From the NCBI RefSeq assembly GCF_000017405.1, contig NC_009668.1, positions 1,328,001 to 1,392,000 on the forward strand: a DNA stretch of 64,000 bases. Reading direction: 5' to 3'. Shown here in pieces: positions 1 through 9,200 of the stretch. A program made the position numbers and the translations under genes. The stretch comes from Brucella anthropi ATCC 49188 (lineage in GTDB: Bacteria > Pseudomonadota > Alphaproteobacteria > Rhizobiales > Rhizobiaceae). How positions within the stretch are numbered: position 1 is the first letter of the stretch; every line of letters starts with the position of its first letter. A model generated the notes under the pieces. It had not been told where the DNA came from, did no database searches, and was given only the letters and a program-made list of their open reading frames with translations.

Positions 1-361
1 GCCACTGAAAATCCGCCGTTACGATATCCGGCTTCTGCGCCAGAACGCTTTCGAAGCTCGGATCGTTATCGGCGAGCCGCTTTACCTTGGCATTCACCTC
101 CTCAAAACCTTTGAGAACAGGCCCGAACCACACTGCCGTGCCGACGACCCTGTCGCTGAGACCAAGGCTGTAAAGAATTTCTGCGCTGCTCTGGCCGACC
201 GCAACCGCGCGGCTCGGTGCCTGCTTGAAGGTAACGTCACGACCGCAATTTTTCAGCGTCAGCGGATATTGCGTTTCCGCTGCCTGTGCAGCCAAACCGC
301 CTGCGAGAAATGCAACCGCACAGAGGGCGGCGCGAAACGGCATCTTGCCGAGAATATTCAT
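1..361 (-). CDS. Periplasmic substrate-binding protein of a cobalamin/iron-type ABC importer (partial)
   Basis: The gene runs off the left edge, so only about 120 N-terminal residues are present. They show a Sec signal peptide (MNILGKMPFRAALCAVAFLAGG, ending near an AQA motif) followed by YPLTLKNCGRDVTFKQAPSR and a VAVGQSSAEILYSLGLSDRV stretch. That is the usual start of class III periplasmic binding proteins of the BtuF/FepB type, which capture corrinoids or ferric chelates for an inner-membrane importer. A cobalamin riboswitch lies about 200 bases upstream on the same strand, so a corrinoid ligand (BtuF-like) is the better guess. The permease and ATPase genes would lie outside the window. 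The ligand is inferred from the riboswitch, not from binding residues. Confidence 0.8.
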   Translation of the reverse strand, partial: MNILGKMPFRAALCAVAFLAGGLAAQAAETQYPLTLKNCGRDVTFKQAPSRAVAVGQSSAEILYSLGLSDRVVGTAVWFGPVLKGFEEVNAKVKRLADNDPSFESVLAQKPDIVTADFQW

Positions 362-396
362 GAAAGTCCCCGAAATGATGAGAAAAAGACGCCCTG

Positions 397-507
397 TCAG
401 CTGGCGGAAAAAATCCGATACGGAAGACGGACAGGCATATCCGGGGACATGTCGAAATCATGCGATGACGATGGAAGGATGCGTCCTGCGACGCGGAAAT
501 CTGTCAT
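397..507 (-). CDS. Candidate 36-residue leader ORF between riboswitch and binding protein
   Basis: On the minus strand an ATG at 507 opens a 37-codon frame ending in TGA at 397. It is preceded by AGGAG six bases upstream of the start, a stronger ribosome site than that of the binding-protein gene below it. The predicted peptide (MTDFRVAGRILPSSSHDF...) has no hydrophobic segment and resembles nothing I know. It sits in the leader between the cobalamin riboswitch and the transporter gene. It could be a small protein, a translated leader affecting expression, or chance. Only the ORF and ribosome site are seen. Confidence 0.3.
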   Translation of the reverse strand: MTDFRVAGRILPSSSHDFDMSPDMPVRLPYRIFSAS

Positions 508-555
508 AACCGGCTCCTGCTCCGGGCATCCCCGCCCGTGACAATGGACAACACT

Positions 556-770
556 AAACGGCAGGTCTCCTGGCTCACGAATATCTGCTGTTCATCTGCC
601 TTCCCGCGCTTCTCCGGCACAGTGGCATGACGCTTTCAACGTCACGAGGATGAACGGCAATCCGCTTACAGTTGCGGGGGCAGCCACGGTCTTGGCCCCT
701 TTTCGGGTCGTCCTCACCGTGTTCCCTATTAATCCCCTTCGCTCTCGGTCGGGGAACCGTCGTTACACTA
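556..770 (-). promoter_or_regulatory. Cobalamin riboswitch
   Basis: Read on the minus strand, the region contains the ordered conserved blocks of the adenosylcobalamin riboswitch: GGTTCCCCG, then ATTAATAGGGAACACGGTG, the core GGCTGCCCCCGCAACTGTAA, a GCCACTG segment, a GGGAAGGC segment, and the terminal B12 box AGCCAGGAGACCTGCC ending at 560. The order and spacing match the family. It precedes the partial binding-protein gene, so cobalamin should lower expression of that importer. The ends are approximate because the P1 helix was judged by eye. Confidence 0.93.
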
Positions 771-997
771 TTACGTTGACCCGATGTCGCCGTCAAGCAG
801 GTCTCGATGGCTATTTCCAACGCACGGTTTTCAAGCGATTCGAAAGCCCGTTATTTAAATTGCGGCCAAACTATCGTCGCATGCGCTGGCCTATTGAATT
901 TGTTTTCGCTAATCTCCATGTAGTTTTCTCCCGCTAGAGGAGCGGGACTTTGGGGAGGTCCGCCGGGAGGCGGCATACATTCTATTTGGGAGGACAT

Positions 998-1948
998 ATG
1001 CGTAGATTTATTCTGGCCCTGACGTCGGTAGCGGCGTTGGCTATGGCAGGCTCTGCTTCCGCAGAAGACTACAAGGTGCTGGCGCCTGCGGCTCCGGGCG
1101 GCGGCTGGGACCAGACGGCGCGCACGATGCAGAGCGCGCTTCAGGACGAAAAGATTTCCGGCAGCGTGCAGGTCATCAACGTTCCGGGCGCTGGTGGCAC
1201 TATCGGCCTTGCCCAGTTCGTGAACCAGAACAAGGGCGACCCGAGCCAACTCATCGTCGGTGGCTATGTCATGGTCGGCGCTATCCTGACCAACAAATCG
1301 CCGGTTACGCTCGACGCCATCACGCCGATTGCACGCCTCACCGGTGAATATGAAGCCATCGTCGTGCCTGCTTCTTCCGACATCCAGAACCTTGGCGACC
1401 TTGCGGCAAAGCTGAAGGCTGATCCAGGCTCCGTTTCGTGGGGCGGCGGTTCTGCGGGCGGCACCGATCACATCACCGCTGGCCTCTTTGCCAAGGCAGC
1501 AGGCGTCGACCCGACCAAGGTCAATTACATCGCCTTCTCGGGCGGCGGCGAAGCACTGGCAGCCATTCTCGGCAATCAGGTAACCGTCGGCATTTCCGGC
1601 TATGGCGAATTCGACGCCCAGATCAAAGCCGGTACGCTGCGCATCATTGGCATTTCGAGCGACGAGCGCGTGGAAGGCATCGACGCACCGACCTTCAAGG
1701 AAGGTGGCGTGGACGTTTCTATCCAGAACTGGCGCATGGTGGCCGCTGCTCCCGGCATCACTGCCGAACAGGAAGCTGCCATCAATGCCGATATCGAGAA
1801 AATGGTGAAGTCGGAATCCTGGCAGAAGGCTCTGAAAGACAAGGGCTGGGCGGATACTTATCTCGCCGGCCCGGCGTTTAAGGAGCAGCTTGCCAAGGAC
1901 GTCGCTGCGACTGAAACCATCCTCAAGGAAATCGGCCTCGTCAAATGA
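998..1948 (+). CDS. tctC: Tripartite tricarboxylate transporter periplasmic binding protein (TctC, Bug family)
   Basis: This 316-residue protein is the extracytoplasmic receptor of a TTT-type secondary transporter. It has a Sec signal peptide (MRRFILALTSVAALAMAGSA, cleavage near ASA-ED). The Bug-family phosphate-loop-like start APAAPGGGWDQTARTMQ follows, then VINVPGAGGTIGL and a GGGSAGGTDHI loop typical of tricarboxylate-binding Bug proteins. The start at 998 is chosen over upstream codons because GGGAGG lies just before it and the signal peptide begins there. The stop overlaps the tctB start (ATGA), so the two are translationally coupled. The ligand is probably citrate or a related carboxylate, but Bug proteins vary widely. 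Confidence 0.92.
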   Translation: MRRFILALTSVAALAMAGSASAEDYKVLAPAAPGGGWDQTARTMQSALQDEKISGSVQVINVPGAGGTIGLAQFVNQNKGDPSQLIVGGYVMVGAILTNKSPVTLDAITPIARLTGEYEAIVVPASSDIQNLGDLAAKLKADPGSVSWGGGSAGGTDHITAGLFAKAAGVDPTKVNYIAFSGGGEALAAILGNQVTVGISGYGEFDAQIKAGTLRIIGISSDERVEGIDAPTFKEGGVDVSIQNWRMVAAAPGITAEQEAAINADIEKMVKSESWQKALKDKGWADTYLAGPAFKEQLAKDVAATETILKEIGLVK

Positions 1949-2442
1949 CAGGAACAGAACCGCAGGAAAAGCGCCGCCCGGAAGGGGCGGCGCCAGATTT
2001 CGCCGCTCTTGTCATCGCCCTTGTTCTTGCCGCTGTCGCCATCGCCATTGCCTGGTCGACAACCTATGGAAACGACGTGACGAGCTACTCGCCGGTCGGC
2101 CCGAAAACCGTTCCCTATGTCGTCGCAGCCGGATTGTTCGGCCTTGCCATCTGGACCGTATTCGAGGCGCTTCGCGGTGATTTTCCAGAGCGAGAGCATC
2201 AGGAGATCGCCCCGATGGCATGGATCATCGGCGGTCTGGCCATCCAGATGCTGACGATGAAGACTGTCGGCTTTTCCTTGTCCACCGGCCTGCTTTTCGC
2301 AGCAACCGCACGTGGCTTCGGCTATCGCAAATTCTGGATCAGCGTTCCCGTCGGCATCGTCTTCGCCTTCGTGATCTGGTTCATCTTTGCACGCGGCCTG
2401 CAGCTATCGCTGCCGTCCGGCTGGCTCGAACAATTCGTTTAG
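1945..2442 (+). CDS. tctB: Tripartite tricarboxylate transporter small membrane subunit (TctB)
   Basis: The 165-residue protein has a polar N-terminus and four hydrophobic segments (about residues 16-36, 50-70, 85-120 and 130-152), as expected for the small TctB subunit. It pairs with TctA in the inner membrane to move the ligand delivered by TctC, using an ion gradient. Its start overlaps the tctC stop. Its TAG stop is formed by the first bases of an intergenic palindromic repeat. The family is poorly conserved in sequence, so the call rests on length, topology and position between tctC and tctA. Confidence 0.88.
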   Translation: MTGTEPQEKRRPEGAAPDFAALVIALVLAAVAIAIAWSTTYGNDVTSYSPVGPKTVPYVVAAGLFGLAIWTVFEALRGDFPEREHQEIAPMAWIIGGLAIQMLTMKTVGFSLSTGLLFAATARGFGYRKFWISVPVGIVFAFVIWFIFARGLQLSLPSGWLEQFV

Positions 2443-2546
2443 AGCATTCCCAGTTTTGACTGAAACATTGGAAATGCTCTAAGTCCTTGTTTTGTCGCAT
2501 TATCCTACGCAAAACCGCTTCGCATTTTTGCTGGAAATGCTTTAAA
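2441..2546. repeat. Palindromic intergenic repeat between tctB and tctA
   Basis: An inverted repeat (AGAGCATTCC...GGAAATGCTCT, 2441-2480) is followed by a spacer and a third arm, TGGAAATGCTTTAAA (2532-2546). The same design occurs at 49462-49560, and related elements lie at 24774, 25455, 33936, 38538, 43196 and 51163. The tctB TAG stop is formed at its left edge. Being inside an operon, it may fold in the mRNA and set the tctB:tctA ratio; that is inference. Confidence 0.8.
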
Positions 2547-2560
2547 GGCTCAGTGCCATC

Positions 2561-4105
2561 ATGGATACTGTCGCACTTCTCGCCAACGGACTTCTGGTGG
2601 CGCTTGAACCATCGAACCTTCTTTACGCGCTGATCGGTGTCACGCTCGGCACCGCCGTCGGTGTTTTGCCCGGCATTGGCCCGGCGCTGACCGTCGCGCT
2701 CCTCCTGCCCGTTACCTACAAGCTGGATCCATCCGGCTCACTCATCATGTTCGCGGGCATTTATTATGGCGGCATGTATGGCGGGTCGACCACGTCGATC
2801 CTGCTCAATACGCCGGGAGAAAGCGCCTCCATCGTCACCGCGTTGGAGGGCAACAAGATGGCCCGGGCCGGGCGTGGCGGACCAGCGCTTGCAACGGCGG
2901 CCATCGGCTCGTTCATCGCAGGCCTGCTCGCCACTCTGGCGCTTGCCTTCGTCGCACCATGGGTCGTGAAATTCGCCCTGTCCTTCGGACCGTCCGAATA
3001 TTTCGCGCTCATGCTTCTGGCCTTCATGACGGTCTCGGCAGCATTCGGCGATTCCACGCTTCGCGGATTGACGTCCCTGTTCATCGGACTGGCGCTCGGC
3101 CTGATCGGCATCGATCAGCTGACGGGTCAGGCACGTCTCGTCATCGGAACGCCGAACCTGCTCGACGGGATCAATGTCACGACATTGGCGGTGGCGCTGT
3201 TCGCCATCGGTGAAACCCTTGCGGTCGTGTCGAAGAAGCTTCGACCGGAAGATGAAGTCATCGCCGTCAAGGGTTCCGTCTGGATGACCAAGAATGACTG
3301 GAAACGCTCATGGATGCCGTGGTTGCGCGGCACCGCCATCGGCTTTCCAATCGGAGCCATGCCTGCAGGCGGCGCCGACGTGTCGAGCTTCCTTTCCTAT
3401 TCGGCGGAACGGCAGTTCTCGAAACATCCGGAAGAATTCGGCAAAGGCGCCATCGAAGGCGTTGCGGGACCGGAGGCGGCCAATAACGCTTCGGCTGCGG
3501 GCACCCTCGTGCCGCTTCTGACGCTCGGCCTGCCAACCACGGCAACGGCAGCAATCATGCTTGCCGGTTTCCAGCAGTTCGGCCTGCAGCCCGGCCCTCT
3601 CCTGTTCGTGACCAATGCCACGCTGGTATGGGGTCTGGTGGCGAGCCTTCTCGTGGCCAATCTGATGCTGCTGGTTCTCAACCTGCCGCTGATCGGCCTG
3701 TGGGTGAAGATGCTCACCATCCCGCGCCACTGGCTCTATGCAGGTATTCTGGTTTTCGCAACGCTTGGCACAATCGGTGCGAATGCCTCCACCTCGATGC
3801 TGTTCGGCCTGCCGGTCTCATTCGAGCTCGGCCTGCTACTGGCATTCGGTGTGCTGGGCTATGTGCTGCGACGCTTCTCATATCCCATCGCGCCGGTTGT
3901 TGTTGGCCTGATCCTCGGGCCAATGGCAGAAAAGAGCCTGCGTCAGGCATTGCAGATCAGTCAGGGCAACCCGATGGCTCTGGTGCATTCCTGGGTATCG
4001 ATCGTGCTGATCGCACTGGCGATTGCAGCAGTCGTTGTGCCGATGATCATGCGCCAGCGCGGCAAGGGTGCCCTGCTGAGCCAGATGGCAACGGACGAAG
4101 ACTAA
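2561..4105 (+). CDS. tctA: Tripartite tricarboxylate transporter large membrane subunit (TctA)
   Basis: The 514-residue polytopic protein carries the TctA hallmarks GVLPGIGP (residues 34-41) and [20 protein letters not shown] (about 68-87). A second, internally related half contains [20 protein letters not shown]. About 11-12 hydrophobic segments are visible. It is the channel-forming subunit of the secondary importer that accepts carboxylates from TctC. The gene lies 118 bases after tctB, separated by a palindromic repeat, and is followed at once by a strong terminator, so it closes the tctCBA operon. No TctDE two-component system is adjacent. Confidence 0.95.
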   Translation: MDTVALLANGLLVALEPSNLLYALIGVTLGTAVGVLPGIGPALTVALLLPVTYKLDPSGSLIMFAGIYYGGMYGGSTTSILLNTPGESASIVTALEGNKMARAGRGGPALATAAIGSFIAGLLATLALAFVAPWVVKFALSFGPSEYFALMLLAFMTVSAAFGDSTLRGLTSLFIGLALGLIGIDQLTGQARLVIGTPNLLDGINVTTLAVALFAIGETLAVVSKKLRPEDEVIAVKGSVWMTKNDWKRSWMPWLRGTAIGFPIGAMPAGGADVSSFLSYSAERQFSKHPEEFGKGAIEGVAGPEAANNASAAGTLVPLLTLGLPTTATAAIMLAGFQQFGLQPGPLLFVTNATLVWGLVASLLVANLMLLVLNLPLIGLWVKMLTIPRHWLYAGILVFATLGTIGANASTSMLFGLPVSFELGLLLAFGVLGYVLRRFSYPIAPVVVGLILGPMAEKSLRQALQISQGNPMALVHSWVSIVLIALAIAAVVVPMIMRQRGKGALLSQMATDED

Positions 4106-4111
4106 AAACAA

Positions 4112-4137
4112 AAGCCCCGGAAATCCGGGGCTTTTTT
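4112..4137 (+). terminator. Rho-independent terminator of tctCBA
   Basis: The perfect stem AGCCCCGG/CCGGGGCT with an AAAT loop is followed by TTTTTT, seven bases after the tctA stop. Confidence 0.93.
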
Positions 4138-4167
4138 ACTCAGATACGCATACGCTTACTTGATTGC

Positions 4168-4326
4168 TCAACCCTGAATACGACGGAACTGGTCAACGTC
4201 GATGCCAAGCGTCTCAAGGTCCTGGGCAGTAGGCTTCTGACCAGCGCGCACAGCAGCAGAGGCACGAACGGCGCTGCCGAATTGCGCGAATGCACGACCG
4301 AAACGATTATTGAAGCGGGTAAACAT
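4168..4326 (-). CDS. Small basic protein of 52 residues, function unknown
   Basis: An ATG at 4326, preceded by GGAGAGAAAA, opens a 52-residue frame: MFTRFNNRFGRAFAQFGSAV, then an Ala-rich stretch and QKPTAQDLETLGIDVDQFRR at the end. The amphipathic basic N-terminus plus a C-terminal 'DLETLGID...FRR' motif recalls the short DUF1127-like proteins of Rhizobiales, several of which bind RNA or act in phosphate and carbon regulation, but the match is weak. It is monocistronic, convergent with tctA across its terminator and divergent from the YdcH-like gene. Codon use is normal for the window. Confidence 0.7.
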   Translation of the reverse strand: MFTRFNNRFGRAFAQFGSAVRASAAVRAGQKPTAQDLETLGIDVDQFRRIQG

Positions 4327-4449
4327 TTTTCTCTCCATCACGGACACTTCATTGGTCCGTGCCCATGAGATGGGGATCGCACTGACAACTTAGAAGATCG
4401 GCATTTGCATGCCAGCCATGCAGTTTCCGCATATTCCTTTCCGCTCAAC

Positions 4450-4463
4450 TTGATCGCGATCAA
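4450..4463. promoter_or_regulatory. Perfect FNR/FixK-type box upstream of the YdcH-like gene
   Basis: TTGATCGCGATCAA is an exact match to the FNR/FnrN/FixK consensus TTGAT-N4-ATCAA. Its centre is about 62 bases before the ATG at 4519. If it acts from -41.5, transcription would start near 4498, leaving a short leader with an AGGAAGGAG ribosome site. The distance to the divergent 52-residue gene (start 4326) is about 130 bases. Confidence 0.65.
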
Positions 4464-4518
4464 TGCCTTTGGCTCGCTGGCTTGCGAAGCTCTTTTCAAC
4501 AAAGGAAGGAGCTAAAGA

Positions 4519-4758
4519 ATGTCGAACACCCCCCATACACTTGGAGAAGAGTTTCCCGGCCAGCTCGACGCCATTCACGCATTGAAGGCAAAGGATGCGC
4601 ATTTTGCCCGCATTCTGGAAGAATACGATTCCGTCAATGACCGCATCCACCGCGCTGAAACGAAGATTGCGCCAGTAAGCCAGGAAGAAGAAACAAACCT
4701 GCGCAAACAGCGCCTTGCCCTGAAGGACAGCATCGCCGAAGCGCTCGCCGACGTTTGA
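4519..4758 (+). CDS. YdcH-like (DUF465) small coiled-coil protein
   Basis: The 79-residue acidic, wholly helical protein has the DUF465 pattern: HALKAKDAHFARILEEYDSV, then DRIHRAETKIAP, then ETNLRKQRLALKDSIAEALA. This gives two antiparallel helices of SlyX/YdcH type. The molecular role of the family is unknown. The start is fixed by AGGAAGGAG about eight bases before the ATG. A perfect FNR box upstream suggests induction at low oxygen. The gene stands alone and converges on the MgtC-like gene. Confidence 0.88.
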   Translation: MSNTPHTLGEEFPGQLDAIHALKAKDAHFARILEEYDSVNDRIHRAETKIAPVSQEEETNLRKQRLALKDSIAEALADV

Positions 4759-4794
4759 TCCGTCACTCCGGCAAACTGTTGGCTCGGTAACAGC

Positions 4795-5298
4795 TCAGGA
4801 GCTTTTGTCCTCGACTTTGCTGTTGTCCGGGCCAACCGAGTTTTCCATCCTGCCCACTACGACCAGAACCGTGACGGCAATCAATGTCGCCATGATTGCG
4901 ATATGCCAGAGGCCCAGACCACTGGCGAGCCCCACTGAGGCTGCAAGCCACATGCCGGCGCCGGTCGTGATGCCGGTTATTTTTCCGCGTGCGAAGATGA
5001 TGAACCCCGCCGCCAGAAAGGCGACCCCGCTGGTGATTGCTTCAACGAGCCGCGAAGGGTCCATCCGGATATTCTGATCGTTGAATACCGGCACATTGAC
5101 CAGTTCCAGCGAAACAATCGTGAAGGTAGCGGAGGCGAGACAGACGAGCATATGGGTTTTCAACCCGGCCGGTCGCCGACGCCATTCCCGCTCCAGACCG
5201 ATAATGGAACCGAGCAGTGTTGCCAGCAGCATCCGCGCCAGAACCACCGGCAAACTGATTACATTCTCATGCGTAAATTCAGCCCAGAATTGTTCCAT
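4795..5298 (-). CDS. MgtC/SapB-family inner membrane protein
   Basis: The 167-residue protein has the MgtC/SapB signature RMLLATLLGSIIGLEREWRRRPAGLKTHMLV (residues about 22-52), then FLAAGFIIFARGKITGITTGAGMW and a last membrane span. Five hydrophobic segments are visible. Family members are involved in magnesium limitation and intracellular survival, and MgtC itself inhibits the F-type ATP synthase. This version lacks the C-terminal ACT-like domain of Salmonella MgtC, so it is the shorter SapB/YhiD-like form. No magnesium transporter is adjacent, so a virulence role should not be assumed. Confidence 0.88.
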   Translation of the reverse strand: MEQFWAEFTHENVISLPVVLARMLLATLLGSIIGLEREWRRRPAGLKTHMLVCLASATFTIVSLELVNVPVFNDQNIRMDPSRLVEAITSGVAFLAAGFIIFARGKITGITTGAGMWLAASVGLASGLGLWHIAIMATLIAVTVLVVVGRMENSVGPDNSKVEDKSS

Positions 5299-5374
5299 GC
5301 TTCACAACGGGCACCATTGGGTTTGGTTCCGCTATAGACGAATGTACCAACGACGCGCACTCGCAAGCAAACGA

Positions 5375-5587
5375 TCATTTCGCCGACGCCGGTGGGACCG
5401 ATTCCGTCGTGGCGGGTGGCAGGGAGTTCTCGCCATTAGGCGTATTCTCATCGGGAGAAATAACGGTGCCGTAGATTTCGACCAGCACCCACACGACCAG
5501 TGCCGCCGCGATACTGACCAGCAGCACGATGAGAACGGGCTTGCCTTCGCGCCCCTGCCTTGCCTCAGTCGGGTTGACCTGTTTCAT
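5375..5587 (-). CDS. Small single-pass membrane protein, function unknown
   Basis: This 70-residue protein has a short basic cytoplasmic N-terminus (MKQVNPTEARQGREGKP), one strong transmembrane helix (VLIVLLVSIAAALVVWVLVE, about residues 18-37) and a Pro/Thr/Ser-rich periplasmic tail ending PPASAK. AGGAGG lies upstream of its ATG. It reads in the same direction as the MgtC-like gene, 76 bases apart, but nothing links the two functionally. I recognise no family. Confidence 0.65.
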   Translation of the reverse strand: MKQVNPTEARQGREGKPVLIVLLVSIAAALVVWVLVEIYGTVISPDENTPNGENSLPPATTESVPPASAK

Positions 5588-5796
5588 GGATCAAATCCTC
5601 CTGTTGGTTTCAGCGGCATAAGATTTGCCGCTACAGACCTAATGGCAGGGTAGGCTATTGGTTCCAATTAAAGCATCAAGCGCGCTATCGCATTCCTGCA
5701 ATTCGCATTAAACTGTTGTTTTTATGAATTTTTCGCAGCTCGACGAACCAGCGTTTTATCGTTGATTTAAACTCGCAACGAATATATGAGAGACAA

Positions 5797-5873
5797 TGGT
5801 ACGGTCGGTTGGAGTTGAACCAACGACCTCAGGAGCCACAATCCTGCGCTCTAACCAACTGAGCTACGACCGC
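5797..5873 (-). tRNA. tRNA-His (GTG), lacking G-1 and with A73
   Basis: The minus strand folds as a full cloverleaf. The acceptor 5' strand is GCGGTCG, with D-arm AGCTCAGTTGGTTAGAGC, an anticodon loop with GTG, T-arm GTTGG-TTCAACT-CCAAC, acceptor 3' strand CGACCGT, discriminator A and encoded CCA. The base before the first G is C, so the usual G-1 is not encoded, and pair 1:72 is G:U. This is the divergent tRNA-His known from a large alphaproteobacterial clade, recognised by a matching HisRS. Confidence 0.95.
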
Positions 5874-6170
5874 GTACCTTTGTGTCGGCTGCGTAACGCT
5901 CTGGCGTCGCCGACAGGGGGTCACATACGGAGAATCGATCCATATTGCAAGTGATTATAGCTCTCTTTTTTGAGAAATTCCCAATTGCGGGATTCAATAT
6001 CAAATCCTGCTGTTAACGGTCACCGGCTGGTAACCATTATAGGTGACCGGCTGTGCACAACCCGGATATTGGCCCGAGCCTGTAAAATTGCCTTTCCCGT
6101 ATTAACTAATGAAACAGAAAATGCAGCCCATACCAAATGGCAATGTGGACCCGCGCCCATAAGAGGCTTA
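5874..6170. other. Intergenic region upstream of pdhS
   Basis: Apart from the promoter of the minus-strand tRNA-His gene near the left end, the region is AT-rich without a convincing ORF. It has several TTAAC half-sites (for example TGTTAACGG near 6010) leading to the full CtrA-type box at 6171. The pdhS promoter should lie in its right half. Confidence 0.5.
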
Positions 6171-6185
6171 TTAACAGGGTGTTAA
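6171..6185. promoter_or_regulatory. CtrA-type box upstream of pdhS
   Basis: TTAACAGGGTGTTAA matches the alphaproteobacterial CtrA full site TTAA-N7-TTAA exactly. It ends 40 bases before the pdhS ATG, a position consistent with repression or with a very short leader. Binding is inferred from the motif. Confidence 0.55.
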
Positions 6186-6225
6186 CGAGCACTGCGGGCG
6201 GTCGAAAGAACAGGTAAGGACAGGT

Positions 6226-9200
6226 ATGTCAGGATCATACCCCTTCATCGATATTGCCGCGCTGGATTCTATCCGCGAGGGCTTTGCAAAGGGCGATGCG
6301 CAGCTCGTGCTGACGCACGACCTGTCGGCAGTGCTTTGGGTCAACGGCCCCGGCGCGAAGCTTTTCGGCTTCGATCGCGTGGAAGACATGATCGGCGGCG
6401 GCCTTGATCTGCCCATCGCCACACGCCGGCAGATCGCCTCTTCGAACAGCAATGCGGAGGGTGAAACCCGAACCGTTTCCGTTCGCCTCGGCGGCGGACT
6501 GCGTTCCGACCTTACCCGGTTCAGCGTGTCACATATTACGCTTCCCGACGGCGTGTCCGGGCTGCTGCTGACTGCCGATGGCAAGGACGCAGAAGCTGAA
6601 GACATCATTTCCGGCCTCAGCGACGACAGCACGCATATTGCGCTGATCGACGCGAACAGCCGGGTGATTGCCGCGAGCCCGCGTTTTGCTGCACTCGACA
6701 TTTCCTCCACGACGCTGGAAGACCTTGTCATTGAAGCTGCAGATGCGACTGACCGTATCGTCAAGCGCCGCATCCGCGCCGGAAAGCATTCCGTGCCGGG
6801 AGCGATTGCGCGACTGACCGATACGCCGCCCATGCATCTTCTTTGCATCATCGGTGATGCTCCCGTCGCGACATTGGAAGCACCCGCCGCTCTGCAGGGT
6901 GAGGCCGAAGAAATTCTGGAAGAGATACTTCCAGAGCCCGTGGAGAGCGCAAATACTGAAGATGCTTCCACCGATCAGCAGAAGCCCCGTAGCTTTGTGT
7001 TCGAACAGGATGCTCCGCCCGCGCGCTTCATCTGGAAGGTGGGACCGGACGGCACATTCAGCGAAATATCGCCGGACCTTGCCGCGACGATTGGGCCGAA
7101 TGCGGCTGATGTCGTCGGGCGTCGCTTTGCCGATGTGGCCAATGTCTTCGGCTTCGATCCCGATGGCAGTATTGCGGCACTGCTGGACAAGCGTGACACA
7201 TGGTCGGGAAAACGGTTGATGTGGCCGGTAGAGGGCACGGATTTGCGCGTGCCGGTCGAGCTTGCCGCCCTGCCCGTTTATTCGCGCGATCGGGAATTTA
7301 CCGGTTTCCGCGGCTTTGGCCTGGTGCGTCCGGCTGAGGCCGAAAAGGACCCGGAAGAAATCGGGCTGGTGCTTGCAGGCGGCATTCCGCAGGCGCGCAA
7401 GCCCGTCAGCGAACCGGTCGAAACGGCAACACCTGTCGAAGACGACGATGTTCTGGCGCTAGGCGAAGAAGTTGCCAATGACGACAGCCCTGTCGCAACG
7501 CTGCCCAAGCCGCCGCTGGATATCGCGCCGACACCGGGACGTCGGGAATCCGATAAGGTGATCAGCTTACTGAACGCTTGCGCAGAAGAGAAAGTGGCTG
7601 CGGACCAGGCGCGGATGCTGAAGGAACGGGAGCGCGAAGAGCGTCCCGAAGGCGGGCTGACCAAGACCGAGCGCAACGCATTCCGCGAAATTGCTGATCG
7701 TCTGCGCAAGCAGGGTCTTGCCAATTCGCGCGCCGAAACCGAAACGGTCGCCATATCGGACGAGCCTGTTATTGACAGCTCGCAGCCGGTCGAAAAGACC
7801 GAAGTGAAAGCGTCGCTCATCGACGAAGTTACCGCCGACGAAGCATCACTTCCGTCATCCGGAATGGCCTATGGAGATGAAACGGCCCTGCTGGCCAATC
7901 TGCCTGTGCCGGTCATCATTCATTCGGGCGATAAGATCCATTACGTCAATCAGGCCTTGCTCGATCTCACCGGCTATGAATCGCTTGATGATATTCGCGG
8001 TGCGGGTGGCGTCGATGTGCTGTTCAACAGCGAAAGCGACGATGGCGAAACGCGACAGGGCATGGTGTTGCGCCGCGCCAATGGCAGCGAAGAACCTGTC
8101 GATGCGCATCTCAACGCCATTTCCTGGCGCGAAGGCCGCGCACTCATGCTGAGCCTGATGCCGGTGGCAGCTGCACCGGTATCCGTTGAAGCCGTTGCCG
8201 CCCCGGCTGAAGCGCCGGTTGCGATCGACAAGGACGACGAGAAGCAGGCACTTGCGGATCATGTCGAGGAACTGAAGACCATTCTCGACACGGCGACGGA
8301 TGGCGTTGTCCTTATTGACCCTGAAGGCCGCATCCGCTCGATGAACCATTCGGCCTCGGCTCTCTTCGGCTATGAACGCGACGAGACGGAAGGCAAGTTC
8401 TTTTCTATGCTGTTTGCCATCGAAAGCCAGCGCGCCGCCATGGACTATCTGCACGGCCTTTCCGGCAACGGCGTTCTGAGTGTCCTCAATGATGGGCGCG
8501 AAGTGATCGGCCGCGAAGCCAAGGGCGGCTTTATTCCGCTGTTCATGACCATCGGCAAACTGCCGCACACGCGTGGGTTCTGCGCCGTCCTGCGGGACAT
8601 CACGCAGTGGAAACGCACCGAGGAAGAACTAACCAATGCGCGCAAGGAAGCTGAACGCGCTTCAAGCCAGAAAACAGAGTTTCTGGCACGCATCAGCCAC
8701 GAAATCCGCACGCCGCTCAATGCAATCATCGGTTTTTCCGAGCTGATGGCCGACGAGAAGTTCGGCTCCATCGGCAATGATCGCTACCGGGATTACCTGC
8801 GCGACATTAACCGTTCCGGCAATCACGTGCTGGCATTGGTCAACGATCTGCTCGACATTTCAAAGATCGAAGCTGGTGCTCTCGACATGCAGTTTGAAGC
8901 GGTCTCACTCAACGATGCCATTGCCGAAGCCATCGCACTGATGCAACCGCAGGCCAATCGCGAGCGTGTCATCATCCGTTCGAGCTTCCAATCCAACCTG
9001 CCCGACATCGTTGCCGATACGCGTTCGATCAAGCAGGTGGCCCTGAACCTTCTGTCCAACGCTGTGCGCTTCACAGCTCCGGGCGGTCAGGTGATCGTGT
9101 CGACAAGCTATGAAATGAACGGCGATGTCGTGATGCGGGTGCGCGATACCGGCATCGGCATGACCAAATCCGAGGTCGAGCAGGCACTGAAACCATTCCG

